From contig NZ_BONI01000063.1 in NCBI RefSeq assembly GCF_016862635.1, positions 1-56,852 on the forward strand: a stretch of 56,852 bases of DNA. Reading direction: 5' to 3'. How positions within the stretch are numbered: the first letter of the stretch is position 1; each line of letters begins with the position of its first letter. The notes under the pieces were generated by a model. The model saw only the letters and a program-made list of their open reading frames with translations. It did no database searches and was not told where the DNA came from. Origin of the DNA: Catellatospora coxensis (GTDB lineage Bacteria > Actinomycetota > Actinomycetes > Mycobacteriales > Micromonosporaceae). The position numbers and the translations under genes are program-made. Shown one piece after another: positions 47,199 to 55,850 of this stretch.

Positions 47199-47876
47199 AT
47201 GATGACGGCGATGACCGAGCACACCCGGCGGCGCTACCGCAGCGAGCTGCGGCAGGAGAACGCCCAGGCCACCCGGCAGCGGATCGCCGACGCCGCGCGC
47301 ACCCTGATGCTGGACCGCGGTTACGCCGCGACCACCATGGCCGACGTGGCACAGGCCGCGGGGGTGGCCGTGCAGACGCTTTACACGTCCTGCCCCGGCG
47401 GCAAACCTGGGCTCGCCAAGCTGGTCTACGACGTGACGCTCGCGGGCGACGGACAACTCGTTCCGCAGGCCGAACGGCCCCAGGTGCATGCGATCATCGC
47501 CGAGCCCGACCCGGTCCGGAAGTTGTTCCTGTTCGCAGAGATGGCAGTGGACATCTACGCGCGGATCGGCCCGGTGCACCGGGTGCTGCGCTCCGCGGCG
47601 TCTGGTGGCGGGCTGACCGACCTGATGGCCGAGACCGAGCAGCAGCGCCGGACCGGCAGCCGAGGGCCGGCCGAGCACCTGGCGCAGGTCGGCGCGTTAC
47701 GTCCCGGCCTGGCCGTCGATCGAGCCGCCGACCAGATCTACGTCCTCACGTCGATCGAGCTGTTCGAGCGGCTCGTCGAGGGGTGCGGCTGGAGCCTCGC
47801 CGACTGCCACGACTGGCTCGCGCGCACCCTCGCCGACGCGCTGCTCGCACCGGACCCGAGCACGTCGGATTCTTGA
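47199..47876 (+). CDS. TetR-family transcriptional regulator
   Basis: A 225-residue regulator. The HTH occupies about residues 20-70 (TRQRIADAARTLMLDRGYAATTMADVAQAAGVAVQTLYTSCPGGKPG), with TetR-type helix spacing. The rest is a helical ligand domain. The start is one of two adjacent ATG codons (47199, 47202). It is divergent from the DUF1772 gene and probably represses it. The stop codon lies inside a hairpin shared with the convergent LuxR gene. Confidence 0.88.
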   Translation: MMTAMTEHTRRRYRSELRQENAQATRQRIADAARTLMLDRGYAATTMADVAQAAGVAVQTLYTSCPGGKPGLAKLVYDVTLAGDGQLVPQAERPQVHAIIAEPDPVRKLFLFAEMAVDIYARIGPVHRVLRSAASGGGLTDLMAETEQQRRTGSRGPAEHLAQVGALRPGLAVDRAADQIYVLTSIELFERLVEGCGWSLADCHDWLARTLADALLAPDPSTSDS

Positions 47877-47914
47877 CGGCCTGTGGTCACCGGGACGACC
47901 GGAAACCGTCAAGA
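47871..47914. terminator. Bidirectional hairpin containing both stop codons
   Basis: TCTTGACGG (47871-47879) pairs with CCGTCAAGA (47906-47914). The TetR stop (47874-47876) lies in one arm and the LuxR stop (47909-47911) in the other. A terminator serving both convergent genes is likely. Confidence 0.55.
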
Positions 47915-49327
47915 TCGGAGGGTCAGGGTGGCCGAGGCGAGTTCGGTGCGGTTACGTACGCCGAGTTTGCGGAAGATGTTGCCGAGGTGGAACTCGACCG
48001 TCTTGGCCGAGACGCTCAGCAACTCCGCGACCTCCCGGTTGCTGAGCCCGCCCGCGACGGCTTGGGCGACCCTGGTCTCGGCCTCGGTCAGCTGCGGCCC
48101 GTCGGGCGGAGCCGGTGTGGTGGGCCGGGACTCGGCGGAGCGGGGTGCGGGGATGCGGGGCACACCGCCCGTGGCGCCGACGCGCTGCAGGTCGGCCATG
48201 ACGCGGGCGAGTAGGCCGGCCGCGCCGATCGCGGCGTACCCGGTGCAGGCGACCTCCAGCAGGCGGACCGCGTCGGCGCGGCGGCCGAGCCGGGCGTGCT
48301 GGGCGCCGAGCAGCCACGCCATCCGGGGCCGGGAGAGCCGCTCCACCGGCCGGTTCAGCCCGGCCAGGGACGCCTCGAAGCGGGCCATCGCGGCCGGGTC
48401 GGCCGGCTGGGCGATCCACGAGCGCCAGGCGGGCAGCGCCGGTGCGCCGGGCCAGCCGAGCGGCGGGTCGGGCATCCCGGCCAGCAGCGCGGCGGCGGCC
48501 TCGGGGCGGCCGTGCAGGGCGTAGTGGGTGGCGAGTTCCCAGCGGTGCTCGAAGATGAGGCCGGAGTTGGCCCCGACCACGGTGCCGACCAGGTACTCCA
48601 GCACGCCCAGCCAGGCGTCGGCGTCGCCCGCGGCCAGGTGCAGCGCGGCCGCGCACTCGGCGATGTGCGCCGCGACCCAGCTCGACCCGGCGCGCGCCGC
48701 GAGGTCGCGGGCCTGCGCCAGGCAGGCGGCCGAGGCGGTCAGGTCCCCGCACATCGCTTCGATCTTGACCAGCCACGAGACGGCCTCGGCCTCGATGTCG
48801 AGCCGTCCCGCCGCGCGGGCCAGCCGACGCGCCTCGTGCAGCCCGGCCCGGCCGCGCAGCAGGTCGCCGCTCCAGGCGTCGCCGAGCGCGAGCATGGACG
48901 CGAGCCTGGCCTGGCGGGCGGGTTCGGTGTCGGCCTGGGCCATGAGGTGGGCGTAGCGCGGCCGGGTGTCCTCCGGACGCATCATCGACAGCGTGCAGAT
49001 GACCGCGCATTCCAGGTGGAGCGGGTCGGCGTGCAGGCGGTGCGTCTCGATGAGCCGCAGCGCCGTCTCCAGGTGCCGGGTGGCGTGCGGTTTCCGGGTG
49101 CGTACGCCGACGACCCCGGCGACGGTGTGGAACAGCACCTCGGTCTGCGGCCGGGCCGGGTCGGACCGCAGCGCGGCGAGCCGGTCGGCCAGCGGCCGCA
49201 GGGTGGTCGCGTCCGCGGTGCGGGACATGTTGAAGAACGCCTCGGCGATCAGCCGGGCGGCGGCCACCGGCTCGCCGGCGCGCCGGGCGGCGGCAAGGAG
49301 CTGATCGGCATCGACATCGGGGAGCAC
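47909..49327 (-). CDS. LuxR-family regulator with large helical repeat domain
   Basis: A 472-residue protein. The C-terminal 63 residues are a LuxR/GerE helix-turn-helix (LTEAETRVAQAVAGGLSNREVAELLSVSAKTVEFHLGNIFRKLGV). The rest is an alpha-helical, TPR-like region rich in Ala/Leu (for example LARAAGRLDIEAEAVSWLVKIEAM). The ATPase domain of classic LAL regulators is missing. GTG 49327 lies 6 bases after TACTCT, so it is preferred to GTG 49351. It is divergent from the secreted Ca-repeat gene across about 113 bases and could control it; that is inference. Confidence 0.85.
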   Translation of the reverse strand: MLPDVDADQLLAAARRAGEPVAAARLIAEAFFNMSRTADATTLRPLADRLAALRSDPARPQTEVLFHTVAGVVGVRTRKPHATRHLETALRLIETHRLHADPLHLECAVICTLSMMRPEDTRPRYAHLMAQADTEPARQARLASMLALGDAWSGDLLRGRAGLHEARRLARAAGRLDIEAEAVSWLVKIEAMCGDLTASAACLAQARDLAARAGSSWVAAHIAECAAALHLAAGDADAWLGVLEYLVGTVVGANSGLIFEHRWELATHYALHGRPEAAAALLAGMPDPPLGWPGAPALPAWRSWIAQPADPAAMARFEASLAGLNRPVERLSRPRMAWLLGAQHARLGRRADAVRLLEVACTGYAAIGAAGLLARVMADLQRVGATGGVPRIPAPRSAESRPTTPAPPDGPQLTEAETRVAQAVAGGLSNREVAELLSVSAKTVEFHLGNIFRKLGVRNRTELASATLTLRS

Positions 49328-49440
49328 GCGGACAGAGTAGTGGGGTGGCACCAGGGAAATCCCCAGGTGACGAGGGGGTGCGAGTGGCGGGATGCCGACA
49401 GCGGGCGGCCTGCCGGAGGGGCCGGTGCGACCGTCGCCGC

Positions 49441-50661
49441 ATGCCTCGAGGAATTATCAGTATCGCTATGGCGACCGTCCTGTCCGGAGTGCTCGTCCTC
49501 GGCGGCGGTGTGCCCGCGGCGGCGGCCGAGGAGCCGAACCGCGAGCGGCGGGTGCTGCGCCTGTGCGACCCGACCGGCTGTTACGTGGCCTGGCGGGCGT
49601 ACGACTCCGACCGCGACGGCGTGTGCGACGCCGACGAGGTCGCCGCAGGCACCGACCCGCACGACCCGGCGAGCAGGCCGCCGCTGCGGCACGTGGCGGA
49701 GCTGGCCGCGGGCCGGGCGCTGCCGACGTTCGAGTACGGCGTGGGCGGCTTCGTGCTGTTCCCCGCCGAGATCATCACCGCCCGCGAGAAGCTGGGCGTG
49801 GACCCGCTGGGCGCGTTCCCGCTGCACGGGCGCGCCGACACGCTCACCCGCCTGGGCGTCTCCGCGGAGCAGCTCGACAAGTTCGGGATCTCGCTGGAGC
49901 GCGACGGCTTCTCGCTCGGCCTGGACGGGCTGACGGCCAAGCCCGGCCTGCCGGCCGGGGTCAAGCTGGGCCGCTTCGACGCGAGCCTGGTCAGCGCGGG
50001 TACGTCGAACACCCACTTCGCGCACGGCGGCTGGATCGGCGCCGAGAAGCTCGGCGACGGTGACACGGTCAACCGCTACCGCGACGGCTCGACCGAGCAG
50101 GTGACCCGGACCGGCCACCACGTGCAGATCGTCTACAGCGACGAGAAGGGCCAGACCAACAGCAACTGGAACGGGTTCGACGACACCCGGGTGGACGGCG
50201 CGGCGGCGGTCCGCGAGATGCGCGGGGAGCGCTATCAGCCGGACGGGGAGAAGGAGTCGACGGACGAGGGGACTTCCCGCGACGACCTCGACGGCCCCGA
50301 GGACAGCTACTCGGGCGAGACGGAGTACCCCGAGGAGGACGGCGGTTACGTCAACCCCGATGAGGCGTACAGCGGCATGGTCACCGAGGAGATGGTCGAC
50401 GGCGTGCTGCGGCTGCGCGGCGCGGCGGTCGACGTGGTCCAGGGCTGGCACGCGCCCGGCACCGACGGGACGCCCGACGACGTACGCGACCCGAGCACGA
50501 TCATGCTGGTGGACGACACCGCCGGGGACGTGTTCCTGCTGGTCGAGCCGACCCGGCTGGCCGCCATGCCGCTGCCGGAGAGCCGTCCCGACCTGCCGGA
50601 CCCGATGGACCGAGTGCCGCCGACGGTGCCCGGCACGGGCGGGTGCGGCGGCCTCTGCTGA
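49441..50661 (+). CDS. Secreted protein with a Ca-binding thrombospondin-type repeat, function unknown
   Basis: A 406-residue exported protein with a signal peptide (1-29, SIAMATVLSGVLVLGGGVPAAAA). A single TSP3-like calcium motif, DSDRDGVCDADEVAAGTDPHDP, lies around residues 55-76. The middle (about 90-250) is a mixed domain (FEYGVGGFVLF, then SNTHFAHGGWIG), and the region 255-320 is strongly acidic (DEGTSRDDLDGPEDSYSG). It ends in a Pro-rich tail with GGCGGLC. No enzymatic motif is recognised. Tandem hairpins follow the stop. Confidence 0.78.
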   Translation: MPRGIISIAMATVLSGVLVLGGGVPAAAAEEPNRERRVLRLCDPTGCYVAWRAYDSDRDGVCDADEVAAGTDPHDPASRPPLRHVAELAAGRALPTFEYGVGGFVLFPAEIITAREKLGVDPLGAFPLHGRADTLTRLGVSAEQLDKFGISLERDGFSLGLDGLTAKPGLPAGVKLGRFDASLVSAGTSNTHFAHGGWIGAEKLGDGDTVNRYRDGSTEQVTRTGHHVQIVYSDEKGQTNSNWNGFDDTRVDGAAAVREMRGERYQPDGEKESTDEGTSRDDLDGPEDSYSGETEYPEEDGGYVNPDEAYSGMVTEEMVDGVLRLRGAAVDVVQGWHAPGTDGTPDDVRDPSTIMLVDDTAGDVFLLVEPTRLAAMPLPESRPDLPDPMDRVPPTVPGTGGCGGLC

Positions 50662-50667
50662 CCCCGG

Positions 50668-50700
50668 GGCCGGGTGGCGGTGATCGGCCGCCACCCGGCC
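50668..50700. terminator. First of two tandem hairpins
   Basis: GGCCGGGTGGCGG and its exact complement form a 13-bp stem with a 7-base loop, 6 bases after the Ca-repeat gene stop. Confidence 0.8.
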
Positions 50701-50716
50701 GCTACCTGCGGGTGAA

Positions 50717-50747
50717 CCGTGCCGGGGCCCTGCCTGCCCCGGCACGG
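50717..50747. terminator. Second tandem hairpin, serving the glycoside hydrolase gene
   Basis: CCGTGCCGGGGC and its complement form a perfect 12-bp stem with a 7-base loop, 24 bases beyond the stop of the convergent glycoside hydrolase gene. Confidence 0.75.
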
Positions 50748-50771
50748 ACGCAGGCGCCGCCCGCCGGGGCG

Positions 50772-53027
50772 TCAGGCGGGGCGCGGAGTGACGGTGAGCC
50801 AGTCCAGCTCCGCGTAGCCGTCGCCCTTGGCCAGGCGCACCCGGTGCCGGCCCGCGGGCAGCGGCACGGTGACCTCGGCGCGGCGCAGCACCTGGTCCTG
50901 ACGCGGCCCGGTCAGCCACGCCCCGGTGCTCGGGTAGGACACCGTGGCCCGTTCGACGCCGTCGACCAGCACCCGGTGGGTGGCCGTGCCGGGCAGGCCG
51001 TTGCCGTAGCCGACGGTCAGCCGGTACGACCCGGCGACCGGGGCGTCGACGGTGAACTCGACCGCGGACTCGGCCAGGTCGATGCCGCCGACCAGGTCCG
51101 GGAACTCGTTGTAGCCGTAGTGCGTGATCCGGGCGGCGGTGACCGCGGCCAGCTCCGCCTCGTACCGGTGGGTGTCGGGGCGCACGTCGATGAAGTCCAG
51201 CTCGGCGTACCCGGCGCCGCGGCCGAACCGGATCTCGTTGCGGCCCGCCGCCAGCACGACCCGCTTGTTCGCGGTGGACAGGGCGGAGTTCGCCCAGCCG
51301 TCGGTGGCGGGGTAGTCGACCGTGCCCTGCGCGGTGCCGTTGACAGTGACGGCGTGGCTCGCCGCCGCGCCGGTGCCGTTGGCGTAGCGGACCCGCATCA
51401 GGTACATGCCGGTTGTCGGCACGTCGACGGCGAAGGTGACCGCGCTGTCGGCGAAGTCGAGGCCGCCGACGTACGCGTCGCCGGAGGCCAGGGCCCGGCC
51501 GTCCGTGCCGCCGTGCACCACCACGTGCTGCCGGGACGCGGTCTCGGCCTCGTACTTGCCGGGGTACGCCGTGGGCGGGGCGGCGGGGGAGATCTGGACG
51601 CGGTAGCCGTCGTGCCGGCGCATGGTGCGGATCGGGACCGTGAGGCGGCCCGCCGCGTCGACCGTCATCGTCTTGTCGAACTGGCTGTACGGCCCGGTCA
51701 GCGGGTCGCCGCCGCGTTCGGTGCGCGAGTCGGTGTCGGTGGGCTCCTTGTCCCAGTACACGGCCTCCAGGCGGACCCGCACCTGCCCGGTCAGGCCGCG
51801 GGCGGCCAGGCCGGTCACCACCACGTCGACGTCGCCGTCCTCGCCGCCGGCCAGCAGGGTCACCGTGCGCGCGGCCGCGTCCCAGCTCGCGACGCCGTCG
51901 CTGGCCTGGTAGCGGCGGGTGTCCCAGCGGCTGACGTCGAGCCGGTCGCCGCGCAGCGTCTTGTACCAGTTCATCATGAACCAGCCCGCGTTCGGCGCGA
52001 GCGTGCCGGAAGCGGTGCGGCGCAGCGTGTTCCCGAGCAGGCCGGGGTTGGTGTAGATGGCCATGGCCGCGTGGTCGACGCCGTAGCGCTCGAACTCGGC
52101 CCAGTGCTTGACCATGGCACCGGGCACGCCCTCGAACTCGCCGTTGCCGGGGCCGTACTCCTCGATGACCACGGGCAGCGGGCGGCCGGGCACGCCGAGC
52201 TGGTTCTCCAGCGGCCGGTAGTAGCGCGACAGGCTCTCCGGCACGTCGCCGGGGCTCGGGCCGAGGCTGTGCCAGCCGATCATGTTCGGCACGGTGCCGG
52301 TGGCGACCGCGTTGGCCAGGAAGCCGCGCATGCGCTCCTGCAGCGCGGGTTCCCAGCCGCGGTAGTGCTCGAAGTTCGGGCCCATGATCGGCACGGTGGG
52401 CTCGATGGCCCGGATGCGCCGGAAGGTCTGCGTCCACAGCCAGAAGAACTTCTGGTCGTACGTCGCGCCGGGCACGCTCGTGTCCTGGGCGAAGCCGCCC
52501 TGCAGCTTGTTGTCCGGCTCGTTGAACGGGGCCACGGCCAGCAGCACGTCCTTGTAGGCCTGGATGCCGCGGGTGGCGCTGTCCACCTTGGCGTACCAGT
52601 CGGCGGTGCCCTTCCACTGGTAGGGCCAGCCGTCCATGAGGTCGTTGTAGCGGCCGATCATCTTCATGCCCGCGGCGCGCATCTTGCCGGCCACGGCCTC
52701 GGTCGAGGTCGGGTAGGACGCGTCGCCCTGGGCGCTCTGGTGCTGGCTGAGATAACGCTGCGTGCCGGCGGCCAGGTCGGCGGGGGTGTCCGGGGTGGCC
52801 GCGACGCCGAACAGGGTGCCCAGTCCGGCCTTCTTCAGCGGGCCGCCGGCACGGTCGGCGTACACGGTGATGACGGACTCGACGGTGGCGGCGTGGGCGG
52901 GGTGTGCCGGCTGGCCGGGCAGCAGGCCGGAGGCGAGCGTGACGGCCCCGGTCAGCGCCGTGGCGGCGGCCGCGGTGAGATGTGCGGCACGCTTTCCGGG
53001 CGGTGGGCGCCTGGCTGAGAGATACAC
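50772..53027 (-). CDS. Secreted glycoside hydrolase (clan A fold) with two CBM35/CBM6 modules
   Basis: A 751-residue exported enzyme. The signal peptide runs to about residue 47 (AHPAHAA). The catalytic TIM barrel (about 50-400) has an acid/base candidate Glu170 in PFNEPD and a nucleophile candidate in VIEEYG (Glu289/Glu290), the spacing of GH39/GH5-type clan A enzymes. A beta domain follows, then two carbohydrate-binding modules (about 495-620 and 625-751, each with YEAE and ending AELDF or AELDW). It probably cuts a plant or microbial polysaccharide. A CebR-like operator lies 27 bases upstream of the start. The exact GH family is uncertain. Confidence 0.83.
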   Translation of the reverse strand: MYLSARRPPPGKRAAHLTAAAATALTGAVTLASGLLPGQPAHPAHAATVESVITVYADRAGGPLKKAGLGTLFGVAATPDTPADLAAGTQRYLSQHQSAQGDASYPTSTEAVAGKMRAAGMKMIGRYNDLMDGWPYQWKGTADWYAKVDSATRGIQAYKDVLLAVAPFNEPDNKLQGGFAQDTSVPGATYDQKFFWLWTQTFRRIRAIEPTVPIMGPNFEHYRGWEPALQERMRGFLANAVATGTVPNMIGWHSLGPSPGDVPESLSRYYRPLENQLGVPGRPLPVVIEEYGPGNGEFEGVPGAMVKHWAEFERYGVDHAAMAIYTNPGLLGNTLRRTASGTLAPNAGWFMMNWYKTLRGDRLDVSRWDTRRYQASDGVASWDAAARTVTLLAGGEDGDVDVVVTGLAARGLTGQVRVRLEAVYWDKEPTDTDSRTERGGDPLTGPYSQFDKTMTVDAAGRLTVPIRTMRRHDGYRVQISPAAPPTAYPGKYEAETASRQHVVVHGGTDGRALASGDAYVGGLDFADSAVTFAVDVPTTGMYLMRVRYANGTGAAASHAVTVNGTAQGTVDYPATDGWANSALSTANKRVVLAAGRNEIRFGRGAGYAELDFIDVRPDTHRYEAELAAVTAARITHYGYNEFPDLVGGIDLAESAVEFTVDAPVAGSYRLTVGYGNGLPGTATHRVLVDGVERATVSYPSTGAWLTGPRQDQVLRRAEVTVPLPAGRHRVRLAKGDGYAELDWLTVTPRPA

Positions 53028-53053
53028 GGGAATCCCTTTCCTGGGAGCGAGTG

Positions 53054-53067
53054 TGGGAGCGCTTCCA
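53054..53067 (-). promoter_or_regulatory. CebR/LacI-type operator
   Basis: TGGGAGCGCTTCCA differs at one position from the perfect palindrome TGGGAGCGCTCCCA bound by CebR, the cellobiose-responsive LacI-family repressor of Streptomyces. It sits 27 bases upstream of the glycoside hydrolase start, a position that would block transcription. A partial repeat (CTGGGAGCGAG) lies at 53041-53051. Confidence 0.75.
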
Positions 53068-53118
53068 GAACCTCAGGATTCAGCCGGGACCGGCATTCTC
53101 ATAGACGTTTCGAAATGT

Positions 53119-53138
53119 CTTCGGGAACGGCCCCGAAG
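53119..53138. other. Hairpin in the gap between the glycoside hydrolase and cydA
   Basis: CTTCGGG and CCCGAAG pair perfectly around a 6-base loop. A smaller hairpin (CGGGG/CCCCG) follows at 53176-53189. The divergent gap of 226 bases is otherwise unremarkable. These could be leader structures of cydA or chance GC pairing. Confidence 0.35.
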
Positions 53139-53253
53139 CCGGACAGTGACGTACGGGCGTGACTCAGCTCGCACCCGGGGGATACCCCGTCATTCAGCTC
53201 ATATTCAGGGAGCACTCTGCTGCCAGTAGCCTCGCACAGGCAGGAGTCCCGGC

Positions 53254-54657
53254 ATGGACGTGACGGATCTGGCCCGCTGGCAGTTCGGTGTCACCACCGT
53301 CTACCACTTCCTTTTCGTGCCGCTCACCATCGGTCTGGTGTTCATGGTGGCCGCCTTCGAGACGGCCTGGGTGCGCACCGGCAACGAGAAGTGGCTGAAG
53401 CTCACCAAGTTCTACGGCAAGCTCTTCCTGATCAATTTCGCGATGGGCCTCGTCACGGGCATCGTGCAGGAATTCCAGTTCGGCATGAACTGGAGCGAGT
53501 ACTCGCGCTTCGTCGGCGACGTGTTCGGCGCGCCGCTGGCCATGGAGGCGCTGGTCGCCTTCTTCCTCGAATCCACGTTCCTCGGGCTGTGGATCTTCGG
53601 CTGGGACCGGTTGCCGAAGAAGATCCATGCGGCATGCATCTGGGTCGTCGCGGTCGGCACGGTGCTCAGCGCGTACTTCATCCTGGCCGCGAACTCGTGG
53701 ATGCAGAACCCGGTGGGCTACCGCATCAACCCGGACACCGGCCGCGCCGAGCTGACCGACATCGTCGCCGTGCTGACCAACAAGGTCGCGCTGATCACCG
53801 TGCCGCACACCGTGGCCGGCTGCTTACTGGTCGCGGGCGGCCTGGTCACCGCGGTCGCGGTCTGGCACCTGGTGCGCCGCCCGGGACAGGACACCGGCAC
53901 GTACCGCAGCGCCGTGAAGATCGGCGCGTGGACCACCCTGGTCGCGATGGGCGCGATGCTGCTCACCGGCGACATCCAGGGCAAGATCATGACCGAGGTG
54001 CAGCCGATGAAGATGGCGGCCGCCGAGGCGCTCTACGAATCCGAGCAGCCCGCCCCGTTCTCGGTGTTCACCGTCGGCACGCTCGACGGCAGCCGGCCCG
54101 TCTGGTCGGTGGAGATCCCCGGCCTGCTGTCCTTCCTCGGCACCGGCAGCTTCGACGGCCGGGTCGAGGGGATCAACGACCTGCAGGCCGAGTACGAGCA
54201 GAAGTACGGCGAAGGCGACTACTCGCCGAACATCCCGCTGACCTACTGGACGTTCCGCTTCATGATCGGCCTGGGCGCGGCGGCGGCGCTGCTGGCGCTG
54301 TGGGCGCTGTGGTCGATCCGCCGCGGGCGCGCGCCGACGAACCGGTGGCTGGTGCGCGGGCTCCCCCTGCTGCCGCTGCTGCCGCTGGCGGCGAACTCCA
54401 CCGGCTGGATCTTCACCGAGATGGGCCGCCAGCCGTGGGTGGTGTTCGGCGAGCTGAAGACGGCCGCCGCGAACTCGCCCAACGTCGGCGCGGGCGAGCT
54501 GATCACGTCGTTGGCCGTCTTCACCCTGGTGTACGGCGTGCTGGCCTTCATCGAGGTACGGCTGCTGCTCAAGTACGCCCGCGCCGGGCTGCCCGACGTC
54601 ACCCCGCCGCCCCCGGCCGAGTCCGACGAGGACCGCCCGCTGGCCTTCGCGTACTAG
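53254..54657 (+). CDS. cydA: Cytochrome bd oxidase subunit I
   Basis: A 467-residue, nine-helix subunit of the bd quinol oxidase, the high-affinity terminal oxidase used at low oxygen. His18 (YHFLFVPLTIG) is the high-spin haem ligand. VPHTVAG carries a further haem His, and the GRQPW motif (TEMGRQPWVVFG) is diagnostic. The Q-loop (about 250-330) is of the short type. AGGAG lies 7 bases before the ATG. cydB follows after 12 bases. The haem-exporter genes cydD and cydC are not in the window. Confidence 0.97.
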   Translation: MDVTDLARWQFGVTTVYHFLFVPLTIGLVFMVAAFETAWVRTGNEKWLKLTKFYGKLFLINFAMGLVTGIVQEFQFGMNWSEYSRFVGDVFGAPLAMEALVAFFLESTFLGLWIFGWDRLPKKIHAACIWVVAVGTVLSAYFILAANSWMQNPVGYRINPDTGRAELTDIVAVLTNKVALITVPHTVAGCLLVAGGLVTAVAVWHLVRRPGQDTGTYRSAVKIGAWTTLVAMGAMLLTGDIQGKIMTEVQPMKMAAAEALYESEQPAPFSVFTVGTLDGSRPVWSVEIPGLLSFLGTGSFDGRVEGINDLQAEYEQKYGEGDYSPNIPLTYWTFRFMIGLGAAAALLALWALWSIRRGRAPTNRWLVRGLPLLPLLPLAANSTGWIFTEMGRQPWVVFGELKTAAANSPNVGAGELITSLAVFTLVYGVLAFIEVRLLLKYARAGLPDVTPPPPAESDEDRPLAFAY

Positions 54658-54669
54658 GAGAGGTGCGCC

Positions 54670-55689
54670 ATGGAACTGACCACCCTGTGGTTTCTGCTGA
54701 TCGCGGGACTGTTCGTCGGCTACTTCGTGCTGGAGGGCTTCGACTTCGGCGTGGGCATGCTGGTGCCCGTGCTCGGCCGCGACGACCGCGAGCGCCGGGT
54801 CGTCATCAACACCATCGGCCCGCTGTGGGACGGCAACGAGGTGTGGCTGATCACCGCGGGCGGGGCGATGTTCGCCGCGTTCCCGGAGTGGTACGCCACC
54901 CTGTTCTCCGGCTTCTACCTGCCGCTGCTGCTGATCCTGCTGGCGCTGATCCTGCGCGGGGTCGCCTTCGACTTCCGCGGTAAGCGGCCCGAGGCGGCCT
55001 GGCGGCGGCGCTGGGATTGGTGCATCGTGTTCGGCTCGGCGGTGCCGGCGTTCGTGTGGGGCGTCGTTTTCGCCAACGTGGTGCGCGGCGTGCCGCTCGA
55101 CAGCGGCCACAACCACGTGGGCGGCGTGCTCGACCTGCTGAACCCGTACGCGCTGCTGGGCGGGGCGACGATGGTGGCGCTGTTCCTCACCCACGGGGCG
55201 ATCTTCATCGCGCTGAAGACCAGCGGCGACATCCGGCGGCGGGCGAACGCGCTGGCGGGCCGGGCCGGGCTCGGGGCGGCCGCGCTGGCGGTGCTGTTCC
55301 TCGGGTTGACGCTGGCGCACCGGAGCGGCACGGCGGCCGTGGTGCTGTCGGCGCTCGCGGCGCTGTGCCTGATCGGCGGGTTGGTCGCGAACCGGGTGCC
55401 GGCGCGTGACGGCGAGGGCCGCCGGGAGGGCTGGGCGTTCGCGGGCACCGCGGCGGCGGTGGCGCTGGCCGTGGCGTCGCTGTTCGCCGGGCTGCACCCG
55501 TACGTGCTGCCGTCGACCGTCGAGCCGGCCGTCAACAGCCTCACCGTGCTGAACGCGGCGTCGTCGGCGTACACCCTGAAGATCATGTCTTGGGTGGCTC
55601 TGGTGTTCGCGCCGATCGTGGTGCTCTACCAGGGCTGGACTTACTGGGTCTTCCGCAAGCGCATCGGTACACAGCACATCCCTGAGTGA
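54670..55689 (+). CDS. cydB: Cytochrome bd oxidase subunit II
   Basis: A 339-residue membrane partner of CydA. Family signatures are the first helix LWFLLIAGLFVGYFVLEGFDFGVGML, VINTIGPLWDGNEVWLITAGGAMFAAFP and the GVAFDFRGK loop. Eight to nine helices are visible, with WVALVFAPIVVLYQGWTYWVFRKR near the end. GGAGAGG precedes the ATG. A hairpin with a T-rich tail follows the stop by about 44 bases. Confidence 0.97.
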   Translation: MELTTLWFLLIAGLFVGYFVLEGFDFGVGMLVPVLGRDDRERRVVINTIGPLWDGNEVWLITAGGAMFAAFPEWYATLFSGFYLPLLLILLALILRGVAFDFRGKRPEAAWRRRWDWCIVFGSAVPAFVWGVVFANVVRGVPLDSGHNHVGGVLDLLNPYALLGGATMVALFLTHGAIFIALKTSGDIRRRANALAGRAGLGAAALAVLFLGLTLAHRSGTAAVVLSALAALCLIGGLVANRVPARDGEGRREGWAFAGTAAAVALAVASLFAGLHPYVLPSTVEPAVNSLTVLNAASSAYTLKIMSWVALVFAPIVVLYQGWTYWVFRKRIGTQHIPE

Positions 55690-55732
55690 CCGGATGGTCA
55701 GAATGTGTGACGGCCATCGCGGAATCGCGCGC

Positions 55733-55761
55733 GAGTATGTCACAGATGAATCTGCATACTC
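55733..55761 (+). terminator. Probable terminator of cydAB
   Basis: GAGTATG and CATACTC form the base of a stem; a 3-base bulge and an inner CAGA/TCTG stem with a TGAA loop complete it. AAGTCTTTCT follows. It is the only clear hairpin with a T-rich tail in the window. Confidence 0.6.
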
Positions 55762-55803
55762 AAGTCTTTCTATGTAAGGGGGTAACAGGGTATCCATAGG
55801 GAA

Positions 55804-55823
55804 CTCGTGGCTACCGCCACGAG
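55804..55823 (+). other. Leader hairpin before the M4 protease gene
   Basis: CTCGTGGC and GCCACGAG form a perfect 8-bp stem with a TACC tetraloop, 27 bases upstream of the GTG start. If transcribed it would sit just before the ribosome site and could affect mRNA stability or translation. Confidence 0.5.
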
Positions 55824-55850
55824 AACTTTGTGGAGAGTCGGGGAGGACTC

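Noticed and set aside
49249-52617. Very long open frames antisense to or out of frame with clear genes (for example 49249-52617 minus, 14845-17163 minus, 42855-45836 plus)
   Set aside because: High GC leaves few stop codons. Their translations are Arg/Pro/Gly/Ala-rich, without domains, and lie across genes with recognised motifs.
53100-53109. CATAGACGTT, identical to the outer 10 bases of the 67-bp element
   Set aside because: Only 10 bases match and no second arm follows; chance or a decayed remnant cannot be told apart.
53254-55689. Searched for cydD/cydC or a Rex site beside cydAB
   Set aside because: The next gene is a protease, and no Rex-like palindrome was found in the 226-base gap.
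55711-55745. TGTGAC and GTCACA around the M4 protease leader, considered as a CRP- or Rex-type site
   Set aside because: The arms are far too widely separated for either regulator.
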